This document shows positions 1-6,271 of a DNA stretch of 7,504 bases, piece after piece; the first letter of the stretch is position 1; each line of letters begins with the position of its first letter. The DNA is taken from contig DIZB01000027.1 in the NCBI GenBank assembly GCA_002427805.1, positions 1-7,504 on the forward strand, given 5' to 3'. The notes beneath the pieces were generated by a model. It was not told where the DNA came from, ran no database searches, and saw nothing but the letters and a program-made list of their open reading frames with translations. The translations under genes and the position numbers were made by a program. The stretch comes from Candidatus Saccharibacteria bacterium UBA6039. GTDB lineage: Bacteria > Patescibacteriota > Saccharimonadia > Saccharimonadales > Saccharimonadaceae.

Positions 1-497
1 GAGTCAGTGGAAGTATAAATGTACCCGTTCGCAGAAGATCCACCATTGGTTGCGACTAATTTTGTACCGTCGGATGAGGAAGCCACCCCTCCCCATCTCA
101 GAGAACCTGAGCTCGTTCGCTGTGTCCAGGTGACGCCCGAGTCAGTGGAAGTATAAAGATATCCGGTACCATTTCCAACGCTGCTGGCAGCGACTAATTT
201 TGTACCGTCGGATGAAGAAGCCACTGATGACCAACCTTGTCCGGCCCCTGTTGTACGTGATGTCCACGTAGCACCAGAATTCGTAGAGGTATAAATATAT
301 CCACCAACATCAGAGTCTGTAGCGACTAATTTCGTGCCATCCGCCGAAGAAGCAAAGCCTGACCAGTTCTCGTTACAGTCTTCAGCGTAACGCTGCGTCC
401 AGGTTGCTCCAGAGTCCGTGGAGGTCACAAGGGTACCACAATCGTCGCCTGTTACAAGTTTAGTGCCGTCGGATGAAGAAGCCACAGCTGCAGTCCA
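1..497 (-). repeat. Tandem Asp-box propeller repeats, 132-138 bp period
   Basis: Units begin at the codons for Trp169 (497), Trp213 (365), Trp257 (233) and Trp303 (95), giving periods of 132, 132 and 138 bases. The fourth unit is cut by the window edge. Copies 3 and 4 are close at the DNA level: the 35 bases at 190-224 and 52-86 differ at one position, and bases 1-17 are identical to 139-155. Copy 1 is the most diverged and carries two extra cysteines (Cys188, Cys209). The segment before the first unit (VIAWTARTSPGFHEW) looks like the end of a preceding blade and could close the propeller ring. Confidence 0.85.
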
Positions 498-1001
498 CTC
501 GTGAAAACCGGGACTTGTTCTTGCAGTCCATGCAATAACTGCGGCACTGGTACCACTAGCGGTCTGCGCAATGGATGAGGGGAGTAGTGTGGCACACGTA
601 CCCGGTTTGGACTCTTTTGTAGCAGGAGATGCTAGAGTTTTATATGTTGAAGATTGCACATTATAGGCTCGTATACAGTAGTCTGTTGTATTTGTAACAA
701 CGTCTATAATATTACCTGGACTGGGAGTAAACTTCAAATAACTATCAGCTCCACTACCCGAGTACCATGCTTTTGCAGCAGTTGTCGTAATTCCGCACTG
801 GGTCTTATTTAAACCACATTGAGTCTCAAGACCATCAACTGTATCGAGATCCGCTAAAATACTTTTATCACGCGCACTTGATTGGACATTACTATATCCA
901 ACAATAACAACTGTTGCGAGTATCCCTATAACAAGAATAACAATAAGTAGTTCGATAACAGTGAAGCCGGCTTTTCCTATTTTCCTGAGACTATGTTGCA
1001 T
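1..1001 (-). CDS. Type IV prepilin fused to Asp-box (BNR-like) beta-propeller, 3' end missing
   Basis: An open frame of 333 codons runs from ATG at 1001 off the left edge without a stop. The N-terminus is a class III signal: a short basic leader (MQHSLRKIGKAG), then FTVIELL, with predicted prepilin peptidase cleavage after Gly12 and the conserved Glu at mature position +5 (Glu17). A hydrophobic helix to about residue 35 follows. Residues 36-158 form a pilin-like head with Cys62, Cys69, Cys109 and Cys136. From Trp169 there are at least four 44-46-residue repeats, each with ASSSDGTKLV, a tyrosine-rich strand and the Asp-box STDSGATW (S-x-D-x-G-x-T-W). The family tells us prepilins enter type IV pilus or type II secretion-like filaments. 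The propeller suggests an exposed binding head, which is inference. Earlier ATGs at 1020 and 1012 meet stops within a few codons, so 1001 is the start. It lies 27 bases after rsmA. Repeat number and C-terminus are unknown. Confidence 0.88.
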   Translation of the reverse strand, partial: MQHSLRKIGKAGFTVIELLIVILVIGILATVVIVGYSNVQSSARDKSILADLDTVDGLETQCGLNKTQCGITTTAAKAWYSGSGADSYLKFTPSPGNIIDVVTNTTDYCIRAYNVQSSTYKTLASPATKESKPGTCATLLPSSIAQTASGTSAAVIAWTARTSPGFHEWTAAVASSSDGTKLVTGDDCGTLVTSTDSGATWTQRYAEDCNENWSGFASSADGTKLVATDSDVGGYIYTSTNSGATWTSRTTGAGQGWSSVASSSDGTKLVAASSVGNGTGYLYTSTDSGVTWTQRTSSGSLRWGGVASSSDGTKLVATNGGSSANGYIYTSTD

Positions 1002-1010
1002 TCTAGCGTC

Positions 1011-1039
1011 ATTTTAACATGAGCAGTTCTAGGCGACAA
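1011..1039 (-). promoter_or_regulatory. Predicted promoter of the pilin-propeller gene
   Basis: On the minus strand TTGTCG (1039-1034, four of six matches to TTGACA) is followed by a 17-base spacer and TAAAAT (1016-1011, five of six matches to TATAAT), with an extended TG at 1019-1018. The -10 ends 9 bases before the start codon, so the transcript would have a leader of only a few bases. The site overlaps the last codons of rsmA. It was identified by eye only. Confidence 0.45.
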
Positions 1040-1802
1040 TACGCACTATCTCAACCCATTCGTTAAGAGTTAAAGCTTCCGCGCGTGAATCAGGGTTAAT
1101 GCCTGCTTTTTGAAGGATTATTTCAACCTCAGTTTTATCAATCCCAAGTCCTCCTGCAAGGCTACTTCGTAGTTTTTTACGCTTGCTTGAAAAACCTGCT
1201 TTAACAACTTTAAAGAAATCTGCTTCGCTTACGTCAGAAAGAAACGGCGTGGTACGTGTACGTAAAATAACAACCTGGCTATCGACTTTCGGTGGGGGTG
1301 TAAATAACGCCGCTTTTACGACGTCACCGAGCGTCACATCCGCAAATAGCTGCGCACTCACTGCTAAAATGCTCATCCGCCCAGGTTTAGCCGCAAGTCG
1401 TTCAGCGACTTCCTTTTGCACAAGTAGTACTGCAATACGGGGTTTATTATCAGCGGTCATAAGGAGCTGTACGATCTTACTCGTTATATAGTAGGGAACA
1501 TTTGCGACTACCGCATAATCTTTAGGCAGGGTTGTGAGGTCAAACGATAAAATATCGCTTGTAATAACTTCAAGGTTTGTTCCAGGGAACTGTGCTGGTA
1601 GTTTGCGTGCTAGCTCGGCGTCAAACTCAACAGCGACCACTTTTTTGCTACGCTTCAAAAGTTCACTCGTGAGTGTGCCGAGGCCTGGACCAATTTCAAG
1701 CACTGTGTCGTCTTTTGTCAGTTCAGCACAGTCTGCAATGTGAGACAAAACGTCTCGATCTTTGAGCCAATGCTGTCCAAGAGATTTATTAGGAGCAGCC
1801 AT
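1029..1802 (-). CDS. rsmA: 16S rRNA (adenine1518-N6/adenine1519-N6)-dimethyltransferase RsmA (KsgA)
   Basis: This 257-residue protein dimethylates two adjacent adenines in the loop of helix 45 of 16S rRNA, using S-adenosylmethionine, late in 30S assembly. It has the family layout: N-terminal KSLGQHWLKD (6-15, usually KSLGQNFL), SAM-binding motif I LEIGPGLGTLT (35-45), the acidic end of strand 2 (VEFD, Glu59), TSDIL (Asp83), and the catalytic motif IV as NVPYYI (101-106) where NLPYNI is usual. The basic stretch FSSKRKKLRSSL (204-215) leads into the C-terminal helical domain, where rRNA contacts are expected. Length is normal, perhaps slightly short. The ATG at 1802 lies 2 bases after the stop of the upstream wall-hydrolase gene and has no Shine-Dalgarno site, so translational coupling is likely. 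Confidence 0.96.
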   Translation of the reverse strand: MAAPNKSLGQHWLKDRDVLSHIADCAELTKDDTVLEIGPGLGTLTSELLKRSKKVVAVEFDAELARKLPAQFPGTNLEVITSDILSFDLTTLPKDYAVVANVPYYITSKIVQLLMTADNKPRIAVLLVQKEVAERLAAKPGRMSILAVSAQLFADVTLGDVVKAALFTPPPKVDSQVVILRTRTTPFLSDVSEADFFKVVKAGFSSKRKKLRSSLAGGLGIDKTEVEIILQKAGINPDSRAEALTLNEWVEIVRIVA

Positions 1803-1804
1803 GA

Positions 1805-3058
1805 CTACCAGTTATGGTGCGAGACCCAGTAGTTATATGCCGCGGCCCAGCTACCGTAACGGCCGAAGGCATACGACGCACACCACTGCAGCTGCGTTAT
1901 TGGGTTTGTCTTCCAGTCAGACCCTGCAGTTGCCATCTTGTCACCAGGTGTTGCCTGACACAAACCGTACCCAACCTGCGCATTTTCAGCGTAAAGCGGG
2001 TTATACGCCGCCGGACATCCATTCGTACCTTGCCATCTCGTTGGACACCACGACGCGTTCTCGTGATCTAAAATGTAAGCCGCATATCCTTGGTCTGACA
2101 CAGCAACTCCTGCTGCCGTCATAATCTGTACCTTTTGAGCACTGTAGCCTCGAGTGAGAACAAGCTTCGTACCGATAACGATAACCTGCGCCACTGCGTC
2201 TTTGGTTGAAACTGATGCAATCGCCGTTCGTGATGCTTCTTTACCGTCAATAATGGTGATTTCGTACGTAACGTTCTTTGTGCCATCCTGGCCCGGAGTC
2301 TGGATTTGCTGGTAGCCAACAGGCTGGTCACCATCCTGAACTTGTTGAGTACTAAATGCAACCGTCTCAGCCTGAGTGATCGTTTGCTTACCTTCACGCC
2401 AGACATGAATATCCATATTTGCAGTTATTGCGGCTTGTGCACCTGGAGAAACACGGTCACTCGCAGTCAGTGTAACACCCTTCTCTTTGAGCATATCGCC
2501 CACTGTTTTGGCCTGTGTGCGAGCAATGCTTGATGCGCCGTATAGCGTGAAGTTGAACGGTATTGCTCTTGTAATCGTCAGTTTAAGGCCGGCGCCTTCA
2601 GCCACAATGTCATTTGTAAGCGTAAGAGTTGTTTTATCTTCGTCATAAAGCGTAATACCAGCGCTCTTGGCAATTTGCTCGGCACTTTGATACGGCGTTA
2701 CTACCTTTTGCCTGGTTGCTCCATCAACCACAACAACTGGACGAGCGCGGTAAATATTAACGTCGTATTCGCTCGCAACAAGTTTTTCGCTGGCTGCAGG
2801 CTCGACAGCATCGACACTGTCAACGTGAATGCCAGCTTGCTTTAGCGCATCGCCGACCGTTGTGCCACGGGTTGAAACAACAATCTGGTTACCACGATCA
2901 TGAATGGTTATAAGATGACTACCATCGCCTGGCTGAGCGCTTACCGCCCCAACGCGACTCACGATAATAAAGATAACGACAACCAAAAAGACCGCAGCAG
3001 CAGCTATAGCCCATACCGTTCGCAGTAATGTGGTGGATCTATGGATAAGACTCTTCAT
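1805..3058 (-). CDS. RpfB/YabE-like secreted or membrane-anchored peptidoglycan hydrolase (DUF348 x3, G5, transglycosylase-like)
   Basis: This 417-residue protein starts with a basic segment and a hydrophobic helix (about 13-40) that is a signal or membrane anchor. Three DUF348-type repeats follow at about 48-105, 107-165 and 166-222, each with a TVGDxLK-like or related helix. A G5 domain (about 223-298) contains the GKQTIT start. The C-terminal domain (about 322-417) resembles the lysozyme-like fold of aggregation-promoting-factor and lytic transglycosylase proteins: Glu333 in DHENASW is the candidate catalytic acid, YGLCQATPGDKM (364-375) matches the GLMQ motif, and GSDWKTNPITQLQW and AAYNYW follow. 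Cys338, Cys348, Cys367 and Cys393 could form disulfides. The layout matches actinobacterial RpfB and firmicute YabE, but the last domain is not a classical Rpf domain, so rpfB is not used as the symbol. It should cleave or remodel peptidoglycan outside the membrane; whether its own or a host's is unknown. It is followed by rsmA after 2 bases. Confidence 0.88.
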   Translation of the reverse strand: MKSLIHRSTTLLRTVWAIAAAAVFLVVVIFIIVSRVGAVSAQPGDGSHLITIHDRGNQIVVSTRGTTVGDALKQAGIHVDSVDAVEPAASEKLVASEYDVNIYRARPVVVVDGATRQKVVTPYQSAEQIAKSAGITLYDEDKTTLTLTNDIVAEGAGLKLTITRAIPFNFTLYGASSIARTQAKTVGDMLKEKGVTLTASDRVSPGAQAAITANMDIHVWREGKQTITQAETVAFSTQQVQDGDQPVGYQQIQTPGQDGTKNVTYEITIIDGKEASRTAIASVSTKDAVAQVIVIGTKLVLTRGYSAQKVQIMTAAGVAVSDQGYAAYILDHENASWCPTRWQGTNGCPAAYNPLYAENAQVGYGLCQATPGDKMATAGSDWKTNPITQLQWCASYAFGRYGSWAAAYNYWVSHHNW

Positions 3059-3092
3059 AAGAAATATAAAACACCCAAAGTGTGTACATATT

Positions 3093-3121
3093 AGTATAGC
3101 AAAGGTCGTCTAAATAGCCTA
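3093..3121 (-). promoter_or_regulatory. Extended -10 promoter for the wall-hydrolase/rsmA pair
   Basis: In the 75-base gap after pcrA the minus strand carries TGCTATACT (3101-3093): an extended TG plus TATACT, five of six matches to TATAAT. With a 17-base spacer the -35 would be TAGGCT (3121-3116), only three of six matches, as is common with extended -10 promoters. Predicted start near 3086 gives a leader of about 28 bases with no Shine-Dalgarno site before the ATG at 3058. It is the only clear gap between the two groups of genes. Confidence 0.5.
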
Positions 3122-3133
3122 AAGACGTAAGCG

Positions 3134-5236
3134 TTATATTTTGTCTAATCGTGCGTATTCGGCGTTCAGTTTTTTGGTCTGACCGTTGTCAAACGCAATC
3201 GTCAGAGCCAGGCCATCAACGTCGATCACCTCACCTGTTCCGAAGCTAGCCGAACGAACGGTGTCACCAATCGAGAATGGTTCATCACTATAAAACTCAT
3301 CTTCGTGGTGAGAGTCGGGTTGCACTGACACACTGGCAACCTGATCACCCATGTCGCTAATAAACCGTGACATGGCGTTATAGCCGCGTTGGCCAAATTG
3401 CAAGCGACTCTGAGCATAGGTAAGGTGAAGCTCTTCGCGGGCACGTGTCATCCCAACATAGGCAAGTCGTCGCTCTTCCTCAAGCTCGGCTGGCCCCGCC
3501 TCATACACACGTGAATGCGGGATAATCCCCTCTTCCATACCAACAATAAAGACGACTGGAAACTCAAGGCCTTTGGCGGCATGGAGCGTCATGAGCGTCA
3601 CCTTTTGGCCTTGACTATCAGTATCAGCGCTCGACATGAGGGCCACTTCTTCGAGAAAGTCAGGTAGGCTTGCAAAGCTCTGCGCATCTGAAAGGAGTGC
3701 GCCAATGTTTGCTTCCCTATCTTCGGCTTGCGGTGTACCGTCGGAAATATAGTCACGGTACCCTGTAAGCGTTAATAGTTTTTCAATGACCTCATTCGGA
3801 CTTGCCGTTTCAAGCATCGACTGAGCGATTCGTAACTTTTCACCGAGCTCAATAAGTGCCTGCTTGGCACGAGATGTAACAGTACTGGTTTGTTCAACGT
3901 TAATGAGTGCTGAAAGAATATCAAAACCACTCTGTGCTTGCCACACCAAGAAACGCTCAAGGCTCGTTTCTCCGACGCCACGCGTTGGCACATTCACGAT
4001 CCGGCTAAAGCTCATACGATCGTTTGGCTGATAGATAAGTCGTAGGTAGGCAATAACGTCTTTAATTTCTTTACGGTCATAAAATCGCACACCGCCGACA
4101 ATTTGGTAGGGAATACGCATGCGAAGAAATGCTCGCTCCAACGTGTAACTCTGCGCGTTGGTGCGGTAGAGCACTGCAAAATCACCAAACTGACGAGCCT
4201 TTATACCGACGTGGCTTGAAATACGCTCAGCCACCAGTTGTGCTTCGGTAGCTTCATCGTAGACGCCATGCACCTGCACGGGTGCACCAGGACCTTCAGC
4301 GGTCCACAGTTTTTTATCTGTGCGCTGAACGTTCTTTGTAATCACGTTACTCGCTGCATCGAGGATATTACCGGTACTTCGATAATTCTGCTCGAGTTTT
4401 ATCACCTTCGCACCTTTAAAGTCTTTTTCAAAGTTAAGAATATTCGTAAAATCAGCACCACGCCAGCTATAAATTGACTGCCAATCGTCACCAACCACGC
4501 AAATGTTTCGCTCGTCGTTGACAAGACTTTTCACGATTGCATACTGAGCAGCGTTGGTGTCTTGGTACTCATCAATCAAGATATGCTTAAAGGTAGTTTG
4601 CCATTTTTTGCGTACTTCTGGTACTTCGCGGAACAACCGTACAACTTCAAGCAGCAGATCATCAAAATCAAGCGCGCCGGCAGTTTTTCGCAGTTCTTCA
4701 TAGCGCCTATAGACCTTTGCGATGTTTTTCTGGAATGGATAATTTGAAACGGCCTCGTATTCATCTGGGCTCTGCATTTCATTTTTTGCCGTTGAGACAG
4801 CACCACTAATTGCCTGCGGCTTTACTTCTTTTTCACTGATTGAAAGTTGCTTCATAGCCTGCTTAATAAGCCCACGGCGATCATCTTCGTCATAAATCAC
4901 GAAGTTACGAGCAATACCAATCTTCTCACCCTCAATCCGTAACATGCGGACACAAATGCCGTGGAATGTTCCCATCCATGGCATAAAAGAACGATTACTA
5001 CTGTCCTGCCCAAGAAGCACGCCAAGACGCTCACGCATTTCACGGGCTGCCTTATTCGTAAATGTCACGGCGAGAATTTCGTTTGGCCAAATTGACTCAT
5101 GAGCAATCAAGTAGGCGATACGGTGAGTGAGGGTTTTGGTTTTGCCACTTCCGGCGCCAGCTAAAATAAGCAGCGGTCCGCCCGCTGTTTGTACTGCCTC
5201 GGCCTGCGCCGTGTTTAACCCATCGAGTAAATCCAT
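3134..5236 (-). CDS. pcrA: ATP-dependent 3'-5' DNA helicase, PcrA/UvrD family (SF1A)
   Basis: This 700-residue helicase unwinds DNA in nucleotide-excision and mismatch repair, plasmid replication and removal of stalled complexes, as known for the family. The motifs appear in order: Q motif LNTAQAEAV (7-15), Walker A GAGSGKT (27-33), Ia VTFTNKAAREM (57-67), motif II DEYQ (222-225), motif III GDDWQSIYSWRG (249-260), QNYRS (283-287), motif V around LMTLHAAKGLEF (548-559) and motif VI VGMTRAR (594-600). The C-terminal 45 residues (SIGDTVRSASFGTGEV onward) resemble the Tudor-like PcrA tail that contacts RNA polymerase, which favours PcrA over Rep. The third D of the usual GDDDQ is Trp251. The length is slightly below the usual 720-740. 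The ATG at 5236 sits just before the Q motif and has no Shine-Dalgarno site. It is 15 bases after the membrane-anchored protein gene. Confidence 0.96.
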   Translation of the reverse strand: MDLLDGLNTAQAEAVQTAGGPLLILAGAGSGKTKTLTHRIAYLIAHESIWPNEILAVTFTNKAAREMRERLGVLLGQDSSNRSFMPWMGTFHGICVRMLRIEGEKIGIARNFVIYDEDDRRGLIKQAMKQLSISEKEVKPQAISGAVSTAKNEMQSPDEYEAVSNYPFQKNIAKVYRRYEELRKTAGALDFDDLLLEVVRLFREVPEVRKKWQTTFKHILIDEYQDTNAAQYAIVKSLVNDERNICVVGDDWQSIYSWRGADFTNILNFEKDFKGAKVIKLEQNYRSTGNILDAASNVITKNVQRTDKKLWTAEGPGAPVQVHGVYDEATEAQLVAERISSHVGIKARQFGDFAVLYRTNAQSYTLERAFLRMRIPYQIVGGVRFYDRKEIKDVIAYLRLIYQPNDRMSFSRIVNVPTRGVGETSLERFLVWQAQSGFDILSALINVEQTSTVTSRAKQALIELGEKLRIAQSMLETASPNEVIEKLLTLTGYRDYISDGTPQAEDREANIGALLSDAQSFASLPDFLEEVALMSSADTDSQGQKVTLMTLHAAKGLEFPVVFIVGMEEGIIPHSRVYEAGPAELEEERRLAYVGMTRAREELHLTYAQSRLQFGQRGYNAMSRFISDMGDQVASVSVQPDSHHEDEFYSDEPFSIGDTVRSASFGTGEVIDVDGLALTIAFDNGQTKKLNAEYARLDKI

Positions 5237-5243
5237 TACTACT

Positions 5244-5249
5244 AGTATA
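5244..5249 (-). promoter_or_regulatory. -10 element placed for a leaderless pcrA transcript
   Basis: TATACT (5249-5244, five of six matches to TATAAT, the same hexamer as before the wall-hydrolase gene) ends 7 bases before the pcrA ATG. Transcription would start at or next to the A of the start codon. No -35 match is seen at 16-18 bases (TTCGTT at best), and there is no extended TG. The element sits in the 15-base gap after the upstream gene. Confidence 0.35.
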
Positions 5250-5251
5250 GC

Positions 5252-6262
5252 CTATAGCATTGGGAGAACGAAGAAGTAAACGGCTGCGCCAATACCGCCG
5301 CCGACGATAATGAGGAGGCCGATCCAAAGAACAACGAACCAACCTGATTTCTTTTTAGGGTGCGCTGCTGGTTTCTTATACGCTTCAGCCGCAAACATTG
5401 TTGGCACAGGTTGATCACCAGTACTCGGCTTCTCGCTATACTGTTGCGAAATTGAGGTCGGACCAACTGGTACATCAGTTGATGCAGCCGGAGGAGTAAA
5501 GACTGCTTCTGGCGCTGCGACTGGATTTTCATTAGCCTCAATCGAAAGGAGATCATTTTGAAGTTCAGCTGGAAGCGGTACGTCTTTTTCAATTGGGTGA
5601 TCGTCGCTGTCATCTTTTGACTCGACAGGAAGCTCAACAGATGGCGTTGGTTCTTCCTCGACAGGCTCAGTAACAGCAGCATCAACAGAGATATCACCTG
5701 AAAAGGCGCCAAGCGGACGCTTTTCAACCTTGGCATCGGCTATAAAAGGTGACTCAAGTGGAGTTGTTGTGTCCTTACCAAGTGATGCCGTAATATCATC
5801 GGCGATCTTTGTAATGTCACTATCTTCATCTTCATGAGCGACAGGTGCCACCTCGGGAGTAGGCGTTGGCGCTACACCAGGATTAAAGCCTTGGAAATCA
5901 ATCGGATCAGGATATTCGGATTTTGGCGTTGTTGGCTCTACTGGAACGGGTGTTGAAACCGAAGGAGTAGCGACTGGCGCAATCGTGGGTGCTATACGTG
6001 ATACCGGCGCAACCACAGCAACAGGAGCACTGCTGCGCATGTCTGAAGATGGGTGAACAACGTCCATAAAGCGACCAGAGCTTCGACGAGCAGCGAGTGG
6101 CTGAGAAGGAGCAGGTGCAACTGGTGGTTGAGAAGGCGCATCGTTACTTACTAACGTCGTTGGAACGTTAAGTACAGGCTCAGGGGTTGCTACAGATGGC
6201 TGACCTCCGCTAATGAGAGAGTTTACCGCTCGGTCTAGTTCATCAAAATCAAGATCTTTCAT
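5252..6262 (-). CDS. Unrecognised acidic proline-rich protein with C-terminal membrane anchor
   Basis: I do not recognise this 336-residue protein. Residues 1-20 (MKDLDFDELDRAVNSLISGG) look like a short amphipathic helix. Most of 21-305 is low-complexity sequence rich in Pro, Ala, Val, Thr, Ser and acidic residues, so it is probably disordered. One less degenerate island, SSGRFMDVVHPSSDMR (61-76), stands out as a possible binding motif. A basic segment (HPKKKSGW, 301-308) precedes one hydrophobic helix (about 307-334) that ends the protein. With no signal peptide and lysines before the helix, the long part is expected in the cytoplasm, as in tail-anchored proteins; the opposite topology is not excluded. 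The start at 6262 is 9 bases after the tpiA stop, preceded by a weak GGTGGG. There is no cysteine. It is probably a real gene: a full-length frame in line with its neighbours, tightly packed between two conserved genes. Confidence 0.82.
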   Translation of the reverse strand: MKDLDFDELDRAVNSLISGGQPSVATPEPVLNVPTTLVSNDAPSQPPVAPAPSQPLAARRSSGRFMDVVHPSSDMRSSAPVAVVAPVSRIAPTIAPVATPSVSTPVPVEPTTPKSEYPDPIDFQGFNPGVAPTPTPEVAPVAHEDEDSDITKIADDITASLGKDTTTPLESPFIADAKVEKRPLGAFSGDISVDAAVTEPVEEEPTPSVELPVESKDDSDDHPIEKDVPLPAELQNDLLSIEANENPVAAPEAVFTPPAASTDVPVGPTSISQQYSEKPSTGDQPVPTMFAAEAYKKPAAHPKKKSGWFVVLWIGLLIIVGGGIGAAVYFFVLPML

Positions 6263-6271
6263 ATTCCCACC

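Noticed and set aside
1..497. CRISPR array
   Set aside because: The periodic repeats are in frame, 132-138 bases apart, and encode Asp-box blades; there are no short identical repeats with unique spacers.
1762..2124. Plus-strand open frame of 120 codons, and others at 1183-1491, 1534-1743 and 1814-2071
   Set aside because: They lie opposite well-supported rsmA and the wall-hydrolase gene, and their translations show no domain or sensible composition.
3071..3085. Hairpin ACAC...GTGT followed by a T-rich run, as a possible terminator after pcrA
   Set aside because: The stem has only about four to six pairs with a mismatch, and it lies downstream of the predicted promoter in the leader of the next gene.
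3105..3127. CGTCT/AGACG inverted repeat after the pcrA stop
   Set aside because: A five-base stem with an 11-base loop and no T-tract is too weak to call a terminator or operator.
5242..5736. Second minus-strand frame of 164 codons inside the proline-rich protein gene
   Set aside because: It is the shifted frame of a low-complexity gene, rich in Leu, Ser, Arg and Gln. The 336-residue frame has a better start, a clean membrane helix and proper spacing to tpiA.
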